64,000 nt of DNA from Polynucleobacter sp. 73C-SIWE (GTDB lineage: Bacteria; Pseudomonadota; Gammaproteobacteria; Burkholderiales; Burkholderiaceae), in contig NZ_JACVOK010000001.1 in assembly GCF_018882465.1 (NCBI RefSeq), forward strand, positions 1,134,188 to 1,198,187, written 5' to 3'. Position 1 is the first letter of the stretch. Each line of letters begins with the position of its first letter. Shown here in pieces: positions 6,904 through 15,003 of this stretch. The notes under the pieces were generated by a model, which was not told the DNA's origin, searched no databases, and saw only the letters and a program-made list of their open reading frames with translations. The position numbers and the translations under genes are program-made.

Positions 6904-9900
6904 TTATAGGTGCGCTGCCAGAATTCTGGCAATGTGTACCGCTTCTCTTTGAGTGCCATCCGCAATTTGATGGCGACAACTCGTACCATCCGCTACCACC
7001 CAGCTATCGGGTGATTTACGAATACTAGGCAATAGACTGAGTTCAGCCATTTGTTTAGATACTTGGATGTGCTCAGCCTCATAGCCAAAACTACCTGCCA
7101 TACCGCAGCAAGAAGATTCAATTAACTTAGGCTCTGCCTTAGGAATGAGTTTGAGTAATTCCATGGCAGGCGTAACGGCAGCAAAAGACTTCTGATGACA
7201 GTGACCATGAAAGAGTACTGGCTTGCTAGCCTCCTTAAGATTCAGTTTGAGAGTTCCTGCCTTAACTTCACTTGCTAAAAACTCTTCTAAGAGTTGGGCC
7301 TGTTTAGAAACGCTGATAGCCTTGTCGCCAAAGCCCATCACTAGAGCTTCATCCTTGAGAGTGAAGAGGCAGGAAGGTTCTAAGCCAATAATTGGAATGT
7401 GCTTTTGCGCATAAGGCGCAAGATGATCGACTAATTCACCAAGAGTTTCTTTGGCTTTATCTACCATGCCCGCAGCAAGATAGGTTCTGCCACAACAAAA
7501 CTCTTTAGAGCAGGCATTGTCTGTTGCTTTTGCCTTACCGCTGCTCTTATTCGGAATATGTACCCGGTAACCTGCTGCTTTGAGAACTTTCAGTGCGGCC
7601 TGGAGATTTTCATCCTCAAAATAGGCATTAAAAGTATCAGCAAGCAAGACTACGCCTTTGCTATTGCTATCTTGCGTTAATTCTTCTGGTGTGAACTGAT
7701 ACTTTTGTGCTGCTTTCTGGTTCCAGAAAGTTCTACTCTTCCAGATCGGCAAGCTCCTCTGCGCGGAGATGCCCATGATCCACTCTTGCAGCTTTGCTAC
7801 TGGTGCAAGGTGATTACGTAGATTCAAGAGTGCTGGCAATAATGGAATATTACTAATCGTAGGAGCATATTTTGGTAGATAAGCTACTGCAAGATCTCGC
7901 AAAGAGTGACCTACCCGTTTCTTATACGCTGATAAGAACTCTATCTTCATCTTGGCCATGTCTACGCCAGTAGGGCACTCACGACGACAGGCTTTACAGC
8001 TGACGCAAAGCTCCATCACTTCTTTAATAGCATCGCTGGCTAGTGGGGAGGTTTGTGTTGATGCCCCACTCTGAAGATCGAGTTGATTGGATAGTGCCAG
8101 ACGCAAAGTATTCGCTCTTCCTCTGGTGAGATGCTTCTCATCCCGAGTGACGCGATAACTTGGGCACATTACTTCAGCATCAAACTTGCGGCAATGACCA
8201 TTGTTATTGCACATCTCCACGGCTTTAGCCAGGCCCATTGCTGGATCACCGCCGGTGCCAGGCGCGGTCGTTTCTTCTGTAACAGGATCGTTCTGCACGT
8301 TCCAGGCAGACCAATCTAATGCAGGCTGCAAAGGAATGACTTTATAGTTCGGCGGAAATCTAAAGTTGATGGAGTCATCCATCTTCGGTGGATTCACAAT
8401 CTTGCCGGGATTAAACAATCCCTTAGGATCAAATGCATGCTTGATCTCAGAGAGTGCTTCAGTAATCGTAGGGCCAAACTGCCAAGAGATCCACTCGCCG
8501 CGACACAGACCATCGCCATGCTCACCGCTATAAGCACCTTTGTACTTACGGACTAATTCTGAGGCCTCTTCTGCTACAGCACGCATCTTCTGGGCGCCGT
8601 CTCTGCGCATATCCAAAATAGGGCGCACATGCAAGGTTCCTACTGAAGCATGGGCATACCAAGTGCCGCGTGATCCATATTTAGCAAAGACATCCGTTAA
8701 AGCCTGAGTGTAATCAGCCAAACTCTCTAGCGGTACAGCGCAGTCTTCAATAAAGCTCACTGGCTTGCCATCACCTTTAAGGCTCATCATGATGTTCAAA
8801 CCTGCTTTGCGTACTTCCCATAAATTCTTTTGCAAGGCTGCATCTGGCATCGCCACTACTGAACCTGGTAAACCTAAGTCGCTCATCAGCTCTTGCAAGG
8901 ATTTGAGTTTATCGAGTAGCGGTGCATGCGCTTCACCAGAAAACTCTACCAGCAGAATGGCTTCTGGAGTTTGTGCCGTGTGATCAATTAGTGCAGTCTC
9001 GATAGTTTTCTTAAAGCTAGGATTGCTGCGGGCAAGATCAATCATGGTCCGATCAACTAACTCAACCGCGGTAGGGCCCAGTTTGACAATATGCTGAGCA
9101 CTATCCATTGCCTTATAAAAGCTGGCAAAGTTCACAATACCCAACACTTTATGTTGTGGCAGTGGTGCTAATTTGAGTTTGAGGGATTTGAAATAGGCTA
9201 GTGTTCCTTCGCTACCCACTAATAGATGTGCTAAGTTCACGCTGCCATCTTGGGTGTAAGGTAATTCACTTTGAGGATGGAAGATATCGAGGTTGTAGCC
9301 TGCAACACGCCTTAGAACTTTCGGAAAGCGTGCTTCAATCTCAGGCTTGAGGGTATAGGCCAGATCTTTAACAAAGCTGCCAAGCTCTTTAGCAACCCCA
9401 GAGCTATTCGCATAATTGGCAAACTCACCAACCTGACCATTGGCAAGCCAGGCATTGATTCCTAAAACGTTATGCACCATATTGCCGTAAGCGATCGAGC
9501 GACTACCACAGGAGTTATTACCGGCCATGCCGCCAATCGTTGCTTGCCCAGCAGTCGATACGTCTACTGGATACCAAAGACCATGTTGTTTTAGTGAGCT
9601 ATTGAGGTGATCGAGCACAATGCCTGGCTCCACTTCGACATAGCCTTTATCTAGATTGAGATTAAGAACGTTTCTGAAATATTTAGTGTTATCAATCACT
9701 AAAGCTGCGCCAGTGGTTTGACCGCACTGACTAGTACCGCCGCCGCGTGGAAGAACGGGTACACCCAGTTCTGCTGCTATCTGAATAGCGCTCGAAATAT
9801 CTTGCGCAGTCTTCGGAATAAATACTGCGACTGGCATCGCTTGATAAATAGAAGCATCAGTAGCATAACGACCACGACTAGCACTATCGGTCATGACATC

Positions 9901-9981
9901 GCCAGAAGTTTCTTGGCGTAAGCGTTTCGCTAATTGCGCCTGGTCTACCATCAGCTCTTTAAGGTCAAGGGGTTTGTTCAT
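6904..9981 (-). CDS. FAD-linked dehydrogenase with C-terminal Fe-S/CCG domains (YdiJ-like D-2-hydroxyacid dehydrogenase)
   Basis: A 1025-residue fusion of a PCMH-type FAD-binding domain (residues about 55-290, with VLPRGGGTSQCGQTTGAALV), an FAD-linked oxidase C-terminal domain (about 290-550), a ferredoxin-type region with Cys motifs CNNNGHCRKFDAEVMCPSYR near 590 and CVSCKACRRECPTG near 655, and two cysteine-rich CCG repeats (EFCCGRTY near 830, SSCCGMAGSFG near 957). Length and domain order match E. coli YdiJ, reported to act on D-2-hydroxyglutarate; related two-domain enzymes oxidise D-lactate or glycolate. It overlaps the GntR regulator gene by four bases, so the two form an operon. With a glyoxylate-type aminotransferase and a GlcG-like protein nearby, a short D-2-hydroxyacid or glycolate is a plausible substrate, but that is inference. 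Confidence 0.88.
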   Translation of the reverse strand: MNKPLDLKELMVDQAQLAKRLRQETSGDVMTDSASRGRYATDASIYQAMPVAVFIPKTAQDISSAIQIAAELGVPVLPRGGGTSQCGQTTGAALVIDNTKYFRNVLNLNLDKGYVEVEPGIVLDHLNSSLKQHGLWYPVDVSTAGQATIGGMAGNNSCGSRSIAYGNMVHNVLGINAWLANGQVGEFANYANSSGVAKELGSFVKDLAYTLKPEIEARFPKVLRRVAGYNLDIFHPQSELPYTQDGSVNLAHLLVGSEGTLAYFKSLKLKLAPLPQHKVLGIVNFASFYKAMDSAQHIVKLGPTAVELVDRTMIDLARSNPSFKKTIETALIDHTAQTPEAILLVEFSGEAHAPLLDKLKSLQELMSDLGLPGSVVAMPDAALQKNLWEVRKAGLNIMMSLKGDGKPVSFIEDCAVPLESLADYTQALTDVFAKYGSRGTWYAHASVGTLHVRPILDMRRDGAQKMRAVAEEASELVRKYKGAYSGEHGDGLCRGEWISWQFGPTITEALSEIKHAFDPKGLFNPGKIVNPPKMDDSINFRFPPNYKVIPLQPALDWSAWNVQNDPVTEETTAPGTGGDPAMGLAKAVEMCNNNGHCRKFDAEVMCPSYRVTRDEKHLTRGRANTLRLALSNQLDLQSGASTQTSPLASDAIKEVMELCVSCKACRRECPTGVDMAKMKIEFLSAYKKRVGHSLRDLAVAYLPKYAPTISNIPLLPALLNLRNHLAPVAKLQEWIMGISAQRSLPIWKSRTFWNQKAAQKYQFTPEELTQDSNSKGVVLLADTFNAYFEDENLQAALKVLKAAGYRVHIPNKSSGKAKATDNACSKEFCCGRTYLAAGMVDKAKETLGELVDHLAPYAQKHIPIIGLEPSCLFTLKDEALVMGFGDKAISVSKQAQLLEEFLASEVKAGTLKLNLKEASKPVLFHGHCHQKSFAAVTPAMELLKLIPKAEPKLIESSCCGMAGSFGYEAEHIQVSKQMAELSLLPSIRKSPDSWVVADGTSCRHQIADGTQREAVHIARILAAHL

Positions 9982-10667
9982 TTGACTGCCTCTGCTGTAG
10001 TTATGGCTTCCGCATTAAGCAGTTGGACCACAACATCCCGTTTATTGTGAACGTGCTGGATCATAATCTTACGCATGCGGGCGCTGTCTCTGGCTTTGAG
10101 GGCATCGAGCATCTCTTGGTGCTCTTCAACTGCCTTCTCCCATTTGACGCCGTCTTGATTGGATCGAAAGCGCAATGCTTCAATACGCGCATTTACCTGT
10201 GAAAAGAGTTGGGTGAGCACTGGATTATTGGCTGCTTGATTAATCAGGTGATGAATACGCAAATTGAGTTTGTAATAAGTGGACAAATCACGGCGCGCAT
10301 ACGAAGCCATCATTTCATATTGGAGGGCTTCTAATTCTGAGAGGGTGGTATCACTGATATTGTTTACGGCTAACTCACCCGAAAATCCTTCCAGGTCTGC
10401 AATCACATTAAAAGTGTTAATCACATCCTCGAGACTGAGTTGCACTGCAATTGCACCACGATTCGCAATCAGTTCGACTAGGCCATCTGCCGCTAAGCGA
10501 CGAATTGCTTCCCGAATCGGAGTACGAGAAACGTTCAAGCTTTCAGCGAGTTCCCGCTCATTGAGTTTGCTGCCAGGTGCAATCTTGCCTTCCACCAACA
10601 GCAGTCTGAGCTTTTGGAAGATCGCTTCATGCAAGTTCTGCGAATGAGGTTGTTCAATTGCCTTCAT
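9978..10667 (-). CDS. GntR-family transcriptional regulator (FadR/FCD subfamily)
   Basis: A 229-residue regulator. The winged helix spans about residues 10-75, with the GntR signature GKIAPGSKLNERELAESL followed by NVSRTPIREAIRRLAADGL. An all-helical FCD effector domain follows (about 85-215), which in this family binds small carboxylates through metal-ligand His and Asp residues; candidates are H134-type residues in RIHHLINQA and the His of EEHQEML. Its start is 24 bases from a palindrome TTTGTATACAAA, and a longer copy lies before the divergent aminotransferase gene, so it probably controls itself, the downstream dehydrogenase and the divergent operon. Confidence 0.93.
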   Translation of the reverse strand: MKAIEQPHSQNLHEAIFQKLRLLLVEGKIAPGSKLNERELAESLNVSRTPIREAIRRLAADGLVELIANRGAIAVQLSLEDVINTFNVIADLEGFSGELAVNNISDTTLSELEALQYEMMASYARRDLSTYYKLNLRIHHLINQAANNPVLTQLFSQVNARIEALRFRSNQDGVKWEKAVEEHQEMLDALKARDSARMRKIMIQHVHNKRDVVVQLLNAEAITTAEAVK

Positions 10668-10691
10668 GGCATTAATTTCCTAGACCCTAAA

Positions 10692-10703
10692 TTTGTATAC
10701 AAA
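10692..10703. promoter_or_regulatory. Palindromic operator 1 (GntR-proximal)
   Basis: Perfect 12-bp palindrome TTTGTATACAAA, 24 bases upstream of the GntR start codon. It has the same core as the site at 10783-10800. The TGTATACA core is of the kind bound by FadR-subfamily GntR regulators. It is well placed for autorepression. Confidence 0.75.
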
Positions 10704-10782
10704 AACGTCAATAAGCCATCATAAAGCATAAATATAGGCTTTTAAGGCTAAATAAAGGCTTTATTTTAAGGTTTTCTGTAAA

Positions 10783-10800
10783 TATTTTGTATACAAAATA
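10783..10800. promoter_or_regulatory. Palindromic operator 2 (aminotransferase-proximal)
   Basis: Perfect 18-bp palindrome TATTTTGTATACAAAATA, 64 bases upstream of the aminotransferase start. Its centre is 94 bp from that of operator 1, close to nine helical turns, so one regulator could bridge both sites. It sits where a promoter for the divergent aminotransferase operon is expected. Confidence 0.8.
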
Positions 10801-10864
10801 GAAAATTGGCAAAAATTGTCTTACACTGGAGGGATTATTCAACCTAAAACCAGCGAGACAAAAC

Positions 10865-12049
10865 ATGCTCAAACTCGATAACCACGCATCTGGACGCCAT
10901 TTCTTACATATTCCTGGCCCAAGTCCAGTTCCGCCACGCGTATTACGCGCAATTAGCTATCAAACGATTGACCATCGCGGCCCTGAGTTTGGTGTATTCG
11001 GTCTGAAGGTTTTGGACGGCATCAAGAAGATCTTTAAGACTGAGCATCCAGTGATTATTTATTCCGCTTCCGGAACAGGTTCTTGGGAAGGTGCATTAGT
11101 TAACGTACTCAATCCTGGTGATAAGGTACTCTTTTATGAGACAGGCCAGTTTGCTAACTTGTGGCGTGCTCTTGGTAAGCGTCTTGGTCTCGATGTTGAA
11201 GTAGTTGGTAAAGCTGGACAAGATTCTTGGCGTTGGGGTGTCGATGCTTCAGTGATTGAAGAGCGTTTACGCAAAGACGCTGGTCATGAGATCAAAGCAG
11301 TGTGCGTCGTACATAACGAAACTTCTACAGGCGTTACTTCAAACATTGCTAATGTTCGCAAAGCCATTGATTCACTCAAGCATCCAGCGTTACTCTTAGT
11401 AGATAGTGTATCTGGCTTGGGCTCTGCGGACTATGAGCATGACAAGTGGGGTGCTGACGTCACCATCTCTGGCTCACAAAAAGGCCTGATGTTGCCTCCT
11501 GGTATTGGCTTTAACGCTCTGTCACCAAGAGCAATTGAAGTAAGCAAATCAAACAAAATGCATAAAGCATATTGGGCTTGGGATGAAATTCTCGAATCCA
11601 ATAAAAATGGTTACTGGCCTACAACACCAAGCACCAATCTCATGTATGGATTGCATGAAGCCATGGACATGATGTTGGCTGAAGGTCTCGATACAATTTT
11701 TGCGCGTCATCAGCGTTTAGCTGCAGCATGTCGTGAAGCAGTGAAAGCTTGGGGCTTAGAGATCCAGTGTCAGGACACTGATTGCTATTCACCAGTGCTC
11801 ACTTGTATCGCTACACCAGAAGGCATGGATGCAGATGTGTTGCGTAAACATGCTTTGGAGAAGTTCAATCTGTCATTAGGTACTGGCCTTGGCAAGATCA
11901 AAGGTAAGGCATTCCGTATTGGCCATTTGGGTGACTGTAATGAGCTCAATCTCATGGCGGCATTAAGCGGCGTCGAGATGAGTTTGGGCTCTATGGGCTT
12001 TAAACCGAAGGCAAGCGGAGTAGTGGCTGCGCAAGAGTTCCTCAAATAA
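10865..12049 (+). CDS. PLP-dependent class V aminotransferase (alanine/serine-glyoxylate type)
   Basis: A 394-residue fold-type I aminotransferase. The N-terminal HIPGPSPVPPRVLRA and IDHRGPEFG blocks are typical of alanine-, serine- or aspartate-glyoxylate aminotransferases; SASGTGSWEGALVNVLNPGD binds the cofactor phosphate, VDSVSGLG holds the Asp contacting the pyridine nitrogen, and Lys206 in SGSQKGLMLPPG is the PLP Schiff-base lysine. The likely reaction is glyoxylate plus an amino acid to glycine plus a 2-oxoacid. It is first in a short operon with the GlcG-like gene and lies under a GntR operator. The amino donor cannot be told from sequence. Confidence 0.9.
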   Translation: MLKLDNHASGRHFLHIPGPSPVPPRVLRAISYQTIDHRGPEFGVFGLKVLDGIKKIFKTEHPVIIYSASGTGSWEGALVNVLNPGDKVLFYETGQFANLWRALGKRLGLDVEVVGKAGQDSWRWGVDASVIEERLRKDAGHEIKAVCVVHNETSTGVTSNIANVRKAIDSLKHPALLLVDSVSGLGSADYEHDKWGADVTISGSQKGLMLPPGIGFNALSPRAIEVSKSNKMHKAYWAWDEILESNKNGYWPTTPSTNLMYGLHEAMDMMLAEGLDTIFARHQRLAAACREAVKAWGLEIQCQDTDCYSPVLTCIATPEGMDADVLRKHALEKFNLSLGTGLGKIKGKAFRIGHLGDCNELNLMAALSGVEMSLGSMGFKPKASGVVAAQEFLK

Positions 12050-12063
12050 GAGGCATTTAGGGT

Positions 12064-12104
12064 GGGTGTAGCTGGATTCCTCAGGGTTAATCGAGCTACA
12101 CCCC
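12064..12104 (+). terminator. Long-stem hairpin after the aminotransferase gene
   Basis: GGGTGTAGCT at 12064 and AGCTACACCC at 12094 form a perfect ten-pair stem with a 20-base loop. Only two T follow, so it may be a weak terminator or a 3' mRNA-stabilising stem between the aminotransferase and the GlcG-like gene rather than a full stop. Confidence 0.5.
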
Positions 12105-12173
12105 TTATAATTCAAGTACTTATATAGAAGTGCATGAATTCAATACACCATATTCGAGACAGAAAGATTAAAC

Positions 12174-12581
12174 ATGTTAGCTACTAAACCATTCTTAACT
12201 CAAGCTGATGTTCAAAAGATTTTGAATGCAGCTGATCAACACGCTGCTAAAAATAATTTGGCAGTGACGATTGCCGTATGTGATGAGGGTGGTCATATGT
12301 TGGGTTTAATTCGTCGCGATGGTTGCGCACCTTTGTCTTCTTACATCGCTCAAGAAAAAGCACGCACTGCTGCAATGGGTAAACGTGAGACACGTGTTTA
12401 CGAAGAAATTATTAATAACGGACGTCATGCTTTCTTATCTGCCCCACACGTATCAGGCATGTTAGAAGGTGGCGTCAATATCGAGGTAAACGGGTTTACC
12501 ATCGGCGCAGTCGGCGTTTCCGGCGTTAAATCGGCTGAAGATGCTGAAACCGCTAAGGCCGGTATCGCAGCCATTCTGTAA
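12174..12581 (+). CDS. GlcG/HbpS-like haem-binding family protein (DUF336)
   Basis: A 135-residue protein of the GlcG/HbpS family. Features are the N-terminal helix LTQADVQKILNAADQHA, AVCDEGGHMLGLIRRDGCAPLSS, the KARTAAM block and the C-terminal GAVGVSGVKSAEDAETAKAGIA, which is near-invariant in the family. GlcG sits in the E. coli glycolate operon and HbpS binds haem; the biochemical role is unsettled. No signal peptide is seen. Its position behind a glyoxylate aminotransferase and opposite an FAD 2-hydroxyacid dehydrogenase repeats the glc-operon association. The next gene, rhlE, starts seven bases after its stop. Confidence 0.9.
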   Translation: MLATKPFLTQADVQKILNAADQHAAKNNLAVTIAVCDEGGHMLGLIRRDGCAPLSSYIAQEKARTAAMGKRETRVYEEIINNGRHAFLSAPHVSGMLEGGVNIEVNGFTIGAVGVSGVKSAEDAETAKAGIAAIL

Positions 12582-12587
12582 GTTACC

Positions 12588-14051
12588 TTGATAAATACTG
12601 AAACTGAAATAACTTCTGCTACAGGGGCTGACAACACAGTCGCTACTAGTGACTCTAGCGCGGTTCCTGCTGCTACACCTCCAGCAACAATTACCTTTGC
12701 TGATTTTGGTTTAGATCCAAAGATTCAAAAGGCGGTACTCGAGCAGGGCTACACCATCCCTACGCCGATTCAAGCGCAATCTATTCCGCATGTGTTAGCA
12801 GGCAGTGATTTGATGGGTGCTGCTCAAACTGGCACTGGTAAAACTGCTGCCTTTGTCTTACCTATCATTCAAAAGATTTTGCGTCACGCTAGCAATAGCG
12901 CTTCACCTGCACGCCATCCAATTCGTGCCTTGGTGCTGACGCCAACCCGAGAGTTGGCAGTGCAAGTGGCTGAGAACGCAGCGAGTTATTCCAAGCATAC
13001 CGATTTACGCGCTGCTGTTGTCTACGGCGGCGTGGATATGAAAGAGCAAGTTGGGATTTTGCGTAATGGCCTTGAGATCTTGATTGCAACCCCAGGCCGC
13101 TTACTGGATCACATTGGTTCAAAAGTCGCCAACCTATCCCAAGTGGAGATATTGGTCTTAGATGAAGCAGACCGCATGCTGGATATGGGTTTCTTGCCTG
13201 ATCTCCAGCGCATCATTAATTTGATTCCGGCGCAAAGACAAACTCTATTGTTCTCGGCAACCTTCTCCCCGGAAATTAAAAAACTCGCACAAAGCTATTT
13301 GCGTACTCCGGTTACTGTTGAAGTAGCACGTCAGAACGCTGCAGCGGATACGGTCAAGCAAGTAGTACATATGGTGGCTTCAGCTGATAAGCAACGCGCG
13401 ATTGTGAAGGTGTTAGAAGAGCGCACACGTAAAGGGTTATCGCGTCAATGCATCATCTTTACTAACAGTCGTTTGGGCTGTGCCAGGTTATCTCGTGCAC
13501 TCGAACGGGATGGCATTAAAGCAGGTGCGATTCATGGCGACAAGAGTCAGGGTGAGCGCACTCTTACATTAGATGCATTTAAATCCGGAGTAATTGAAGC
13601 CTTAGTTGCAACTGATGTAGCGGCTCGTGGCTTGGATATTCCTGATATGCCATGTGTGATTAATCACGAATTGCCATACAACGCAGAAGACTTTATTCAC
13701 CGCATTGGTCGTACAGGCCGCGCTGGTAGTACAGGTGATGCGATTGCTTTGGTAGATGCAAGTGAAAAGCGCTTGCTCGACGATATCGAAAAATTGATGA
13801 AGCGTAAGCTCGATATCAAACCTTTGCCAGAAGGCGCTCCTTCACAAAGTAGAGTATCGAATTATTCATCTGTTAGCTCTTCATCCAATACTGCTTCAGC
13901 GAAAATGTCTGACCCATTCTTCTACAAGCCATACGAGCCAAGCGCTGCACCAGCAGTAGCTGAGGGCGCAAAACCTGAAGAGAAAAAAGTGGGCATTACG
14001 CCCGCCAAGCCTGCAGTTGGGGCTTTACTGGGTGGCTTTAAAAAGAAGTAA
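12588..14051 (+). CDS. rhlE: DEAD-box RNA helicase (RhlE-type)
   Basis: A 487-residue ATP-dependent RNA helicase. The Q motif is FADFGLDPKIQKAVLEQGY..PTPIQAQSIP, Walker A AQTGTGKTAAF, motif Ib TPGRLLDH, DEAD box VLDEADRMLDMGF, motif III SATF, motif V ATDVAARGLDIP and motif VI HRIGRTGRAG. A low-complexity tail rich in Ser, Ala and Pro ends in Lys residues, as in RhlE proteins active in ribosome assembly and RNA decay. No ATG precedes the Q motif in frame; the best start is TTG at 12588, giving an unusual Thr/Ser/Ala-rich N-terminal extension of about 36 residues. The start is therefore less certain than the function. It ends one base from the convergent gluQ stop. Confidence 0.92.
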   Translation: MINTETEITSATGADNTVATSDSSAVPAATPPATITFADFGLDPKIQKAVLEQGYTIPTPIQAQSIPHVLAGSDLMGAAQTGTGKTAAFVLPIIQKILRHASNSASPARHPIRALVLTPTRELAVQVAENAASYSKHTDLRAAVVYGGVDMKEQVGILRNGLEILIATPGRLLDHIGSKVANLSQVEILVLDEADRMLDMGFLPDLQRIINLIPAQRQTLLFSATFSPEIKKLAQSYLRTPVTVEVARQNAAADTVKQVVHMVASADKQRAIVKVLEERTRKGLSRQCIIFTNSRLGCARLSRALERDGIKAGAIHGDKSQGERTLTLDAFKSGVIEALVATDVAARGLDIPDMPCVINHELPYNAEDFIHRIGRTGRAGSTGDAIALVDASEKRLLDDIEKLMKRKLDIKPLPEGAPSQSRVSNYSSVSSSSNTASAKMSDPFFYKPYEPSAAPAVAEGAKPEEKKVGITPAKPAVGALLGGFKKK

Positions 14052-14052
14052 T

Positions 14053-15000
14053 TCAGCGCCAGGCACGAGTGGCCGCTAAGAGCCACTCTGCAATGGTGAT
14101 GCTTTCACCATCAGGCAAATGTTTCAATCCCAAATGCTGTGCTGCTTTGCGTAGTTCTGCGAGGGAGTGTTTTTCATCTTGAGTATTGATTTGCGTTGCT
14201 AAAGTTTGCTTGCTCAATTTCTCGCCATGCTCATCGAGTACTAGAGGCAGGTGAAGGTATTGTGGGGTTTCATAATCCAATACCTTTTGCAGATGAATTT
14301 GCCTTGCAGTATTGCTGAGTAAATCAGCGCCACGCACAATATGGGTGATTCCTTCTAAAGCATCATCTACTACGACTGCAAGTTGATATGTGAAGATGCT
14401 ATCGTTTCTGCGCAGAACAAAATCACCCACTTCTGTATTCAGGTTTTGGTCTTGATGACCTAGCGCTAAATCCTCAAACTCAATATGGCAATTTGGGGGG
14501 AGTGCGAGCCTCCAGGCGACTTTGGATGTTTTTAGCAATTCTGGCGAATGAATGTTCTGCGGATTTGGCCTACAAGTTCCCGGATAGACCATTTCTTGGT
14601 TGCGGGGAGTTTCAATACCAAGATTCGCTAGGGTGTTGGCAATAGCCTGCCTAGAGCAGGTGCAGGGGTAGAGCAATTTGAGCGCATTTAAGCGCTTTAA
14701 AGCCTCTTGGTAATGGCTTTGGCGCTGCGATTGGTAGGTGAGCTCTTCATCCCAAGTAAGCCCGCACGCAAGCAGTTGCGCCTGAATTTGCTGGTCTGCT
14801 CCAGGGACGCAGCGCGGGGTATCTAAATCCTCTATTCTGAGCAGCCATTTACCCCTATTTTTACGGGCGTCTAACCAGCTTCCTAGGGCTGCAACCATTG
14901 ATCCGGCATGGAGCGGACCGGTGGGTGAGGGGGCAAATCGTCCGCGGTAGCCGTCGGCTGGGGATGAGGGGTTTTTCAAAGTAGACACAGCTAAAATCAT
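14053..15000 (-). CDS. gluQ: Glutamyl-Q tRNA(Asp) synthetase
   Basis: A 315-residue paralogue of the GluRS catalytic domain without anticodon-binding domain; it attaches glutamate to the queuosine base of tRNA-Asp. Motifs are GRFAPSPTGPLHAGS (HIGH equivalent), LLRIEDLDTPR, the zinc-type cysteines CTCS and CRP, and GEKLSKQTLA (KMSKS equivalent). With queG in the same window, the end of the queuosine pathway is doubly represented. The ATG at 15000 is three bases from the divergent dnaE start; GTG at 14988 or TTG at 14979 are shorter alternatives that keep all motifs. Confidence 0.94.
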   Translation of the reverse strand: MILAVSTLKNPSSPADGYRGRFAPSPTGPLHAGSMVAALGSWLDARKNRGKWLLRIEDLDTPRCVPGADQQIQAQLLACGLTWDEELTYQSQRQSHYQEALKRLNALKLLYPCTCSRQAIANTLANLGIETPRNQEMVYPGTCRPNPQNIHSPELLKTSKVAWRLALPPNCHIEFEDLALGHQDQNLNTEVGDFVLRRNDSIFTYQLAVVVDDALEGITHIVRGADLLSNTARQIHLQKVLDYETPQYLHLPLVLDEHGEKLSKQTLATQINTQDEKHSLAELRKAAQHLGLKHLPDGESITIAEWLLAATRAWR

Positions 15001-15003
15001 CTC

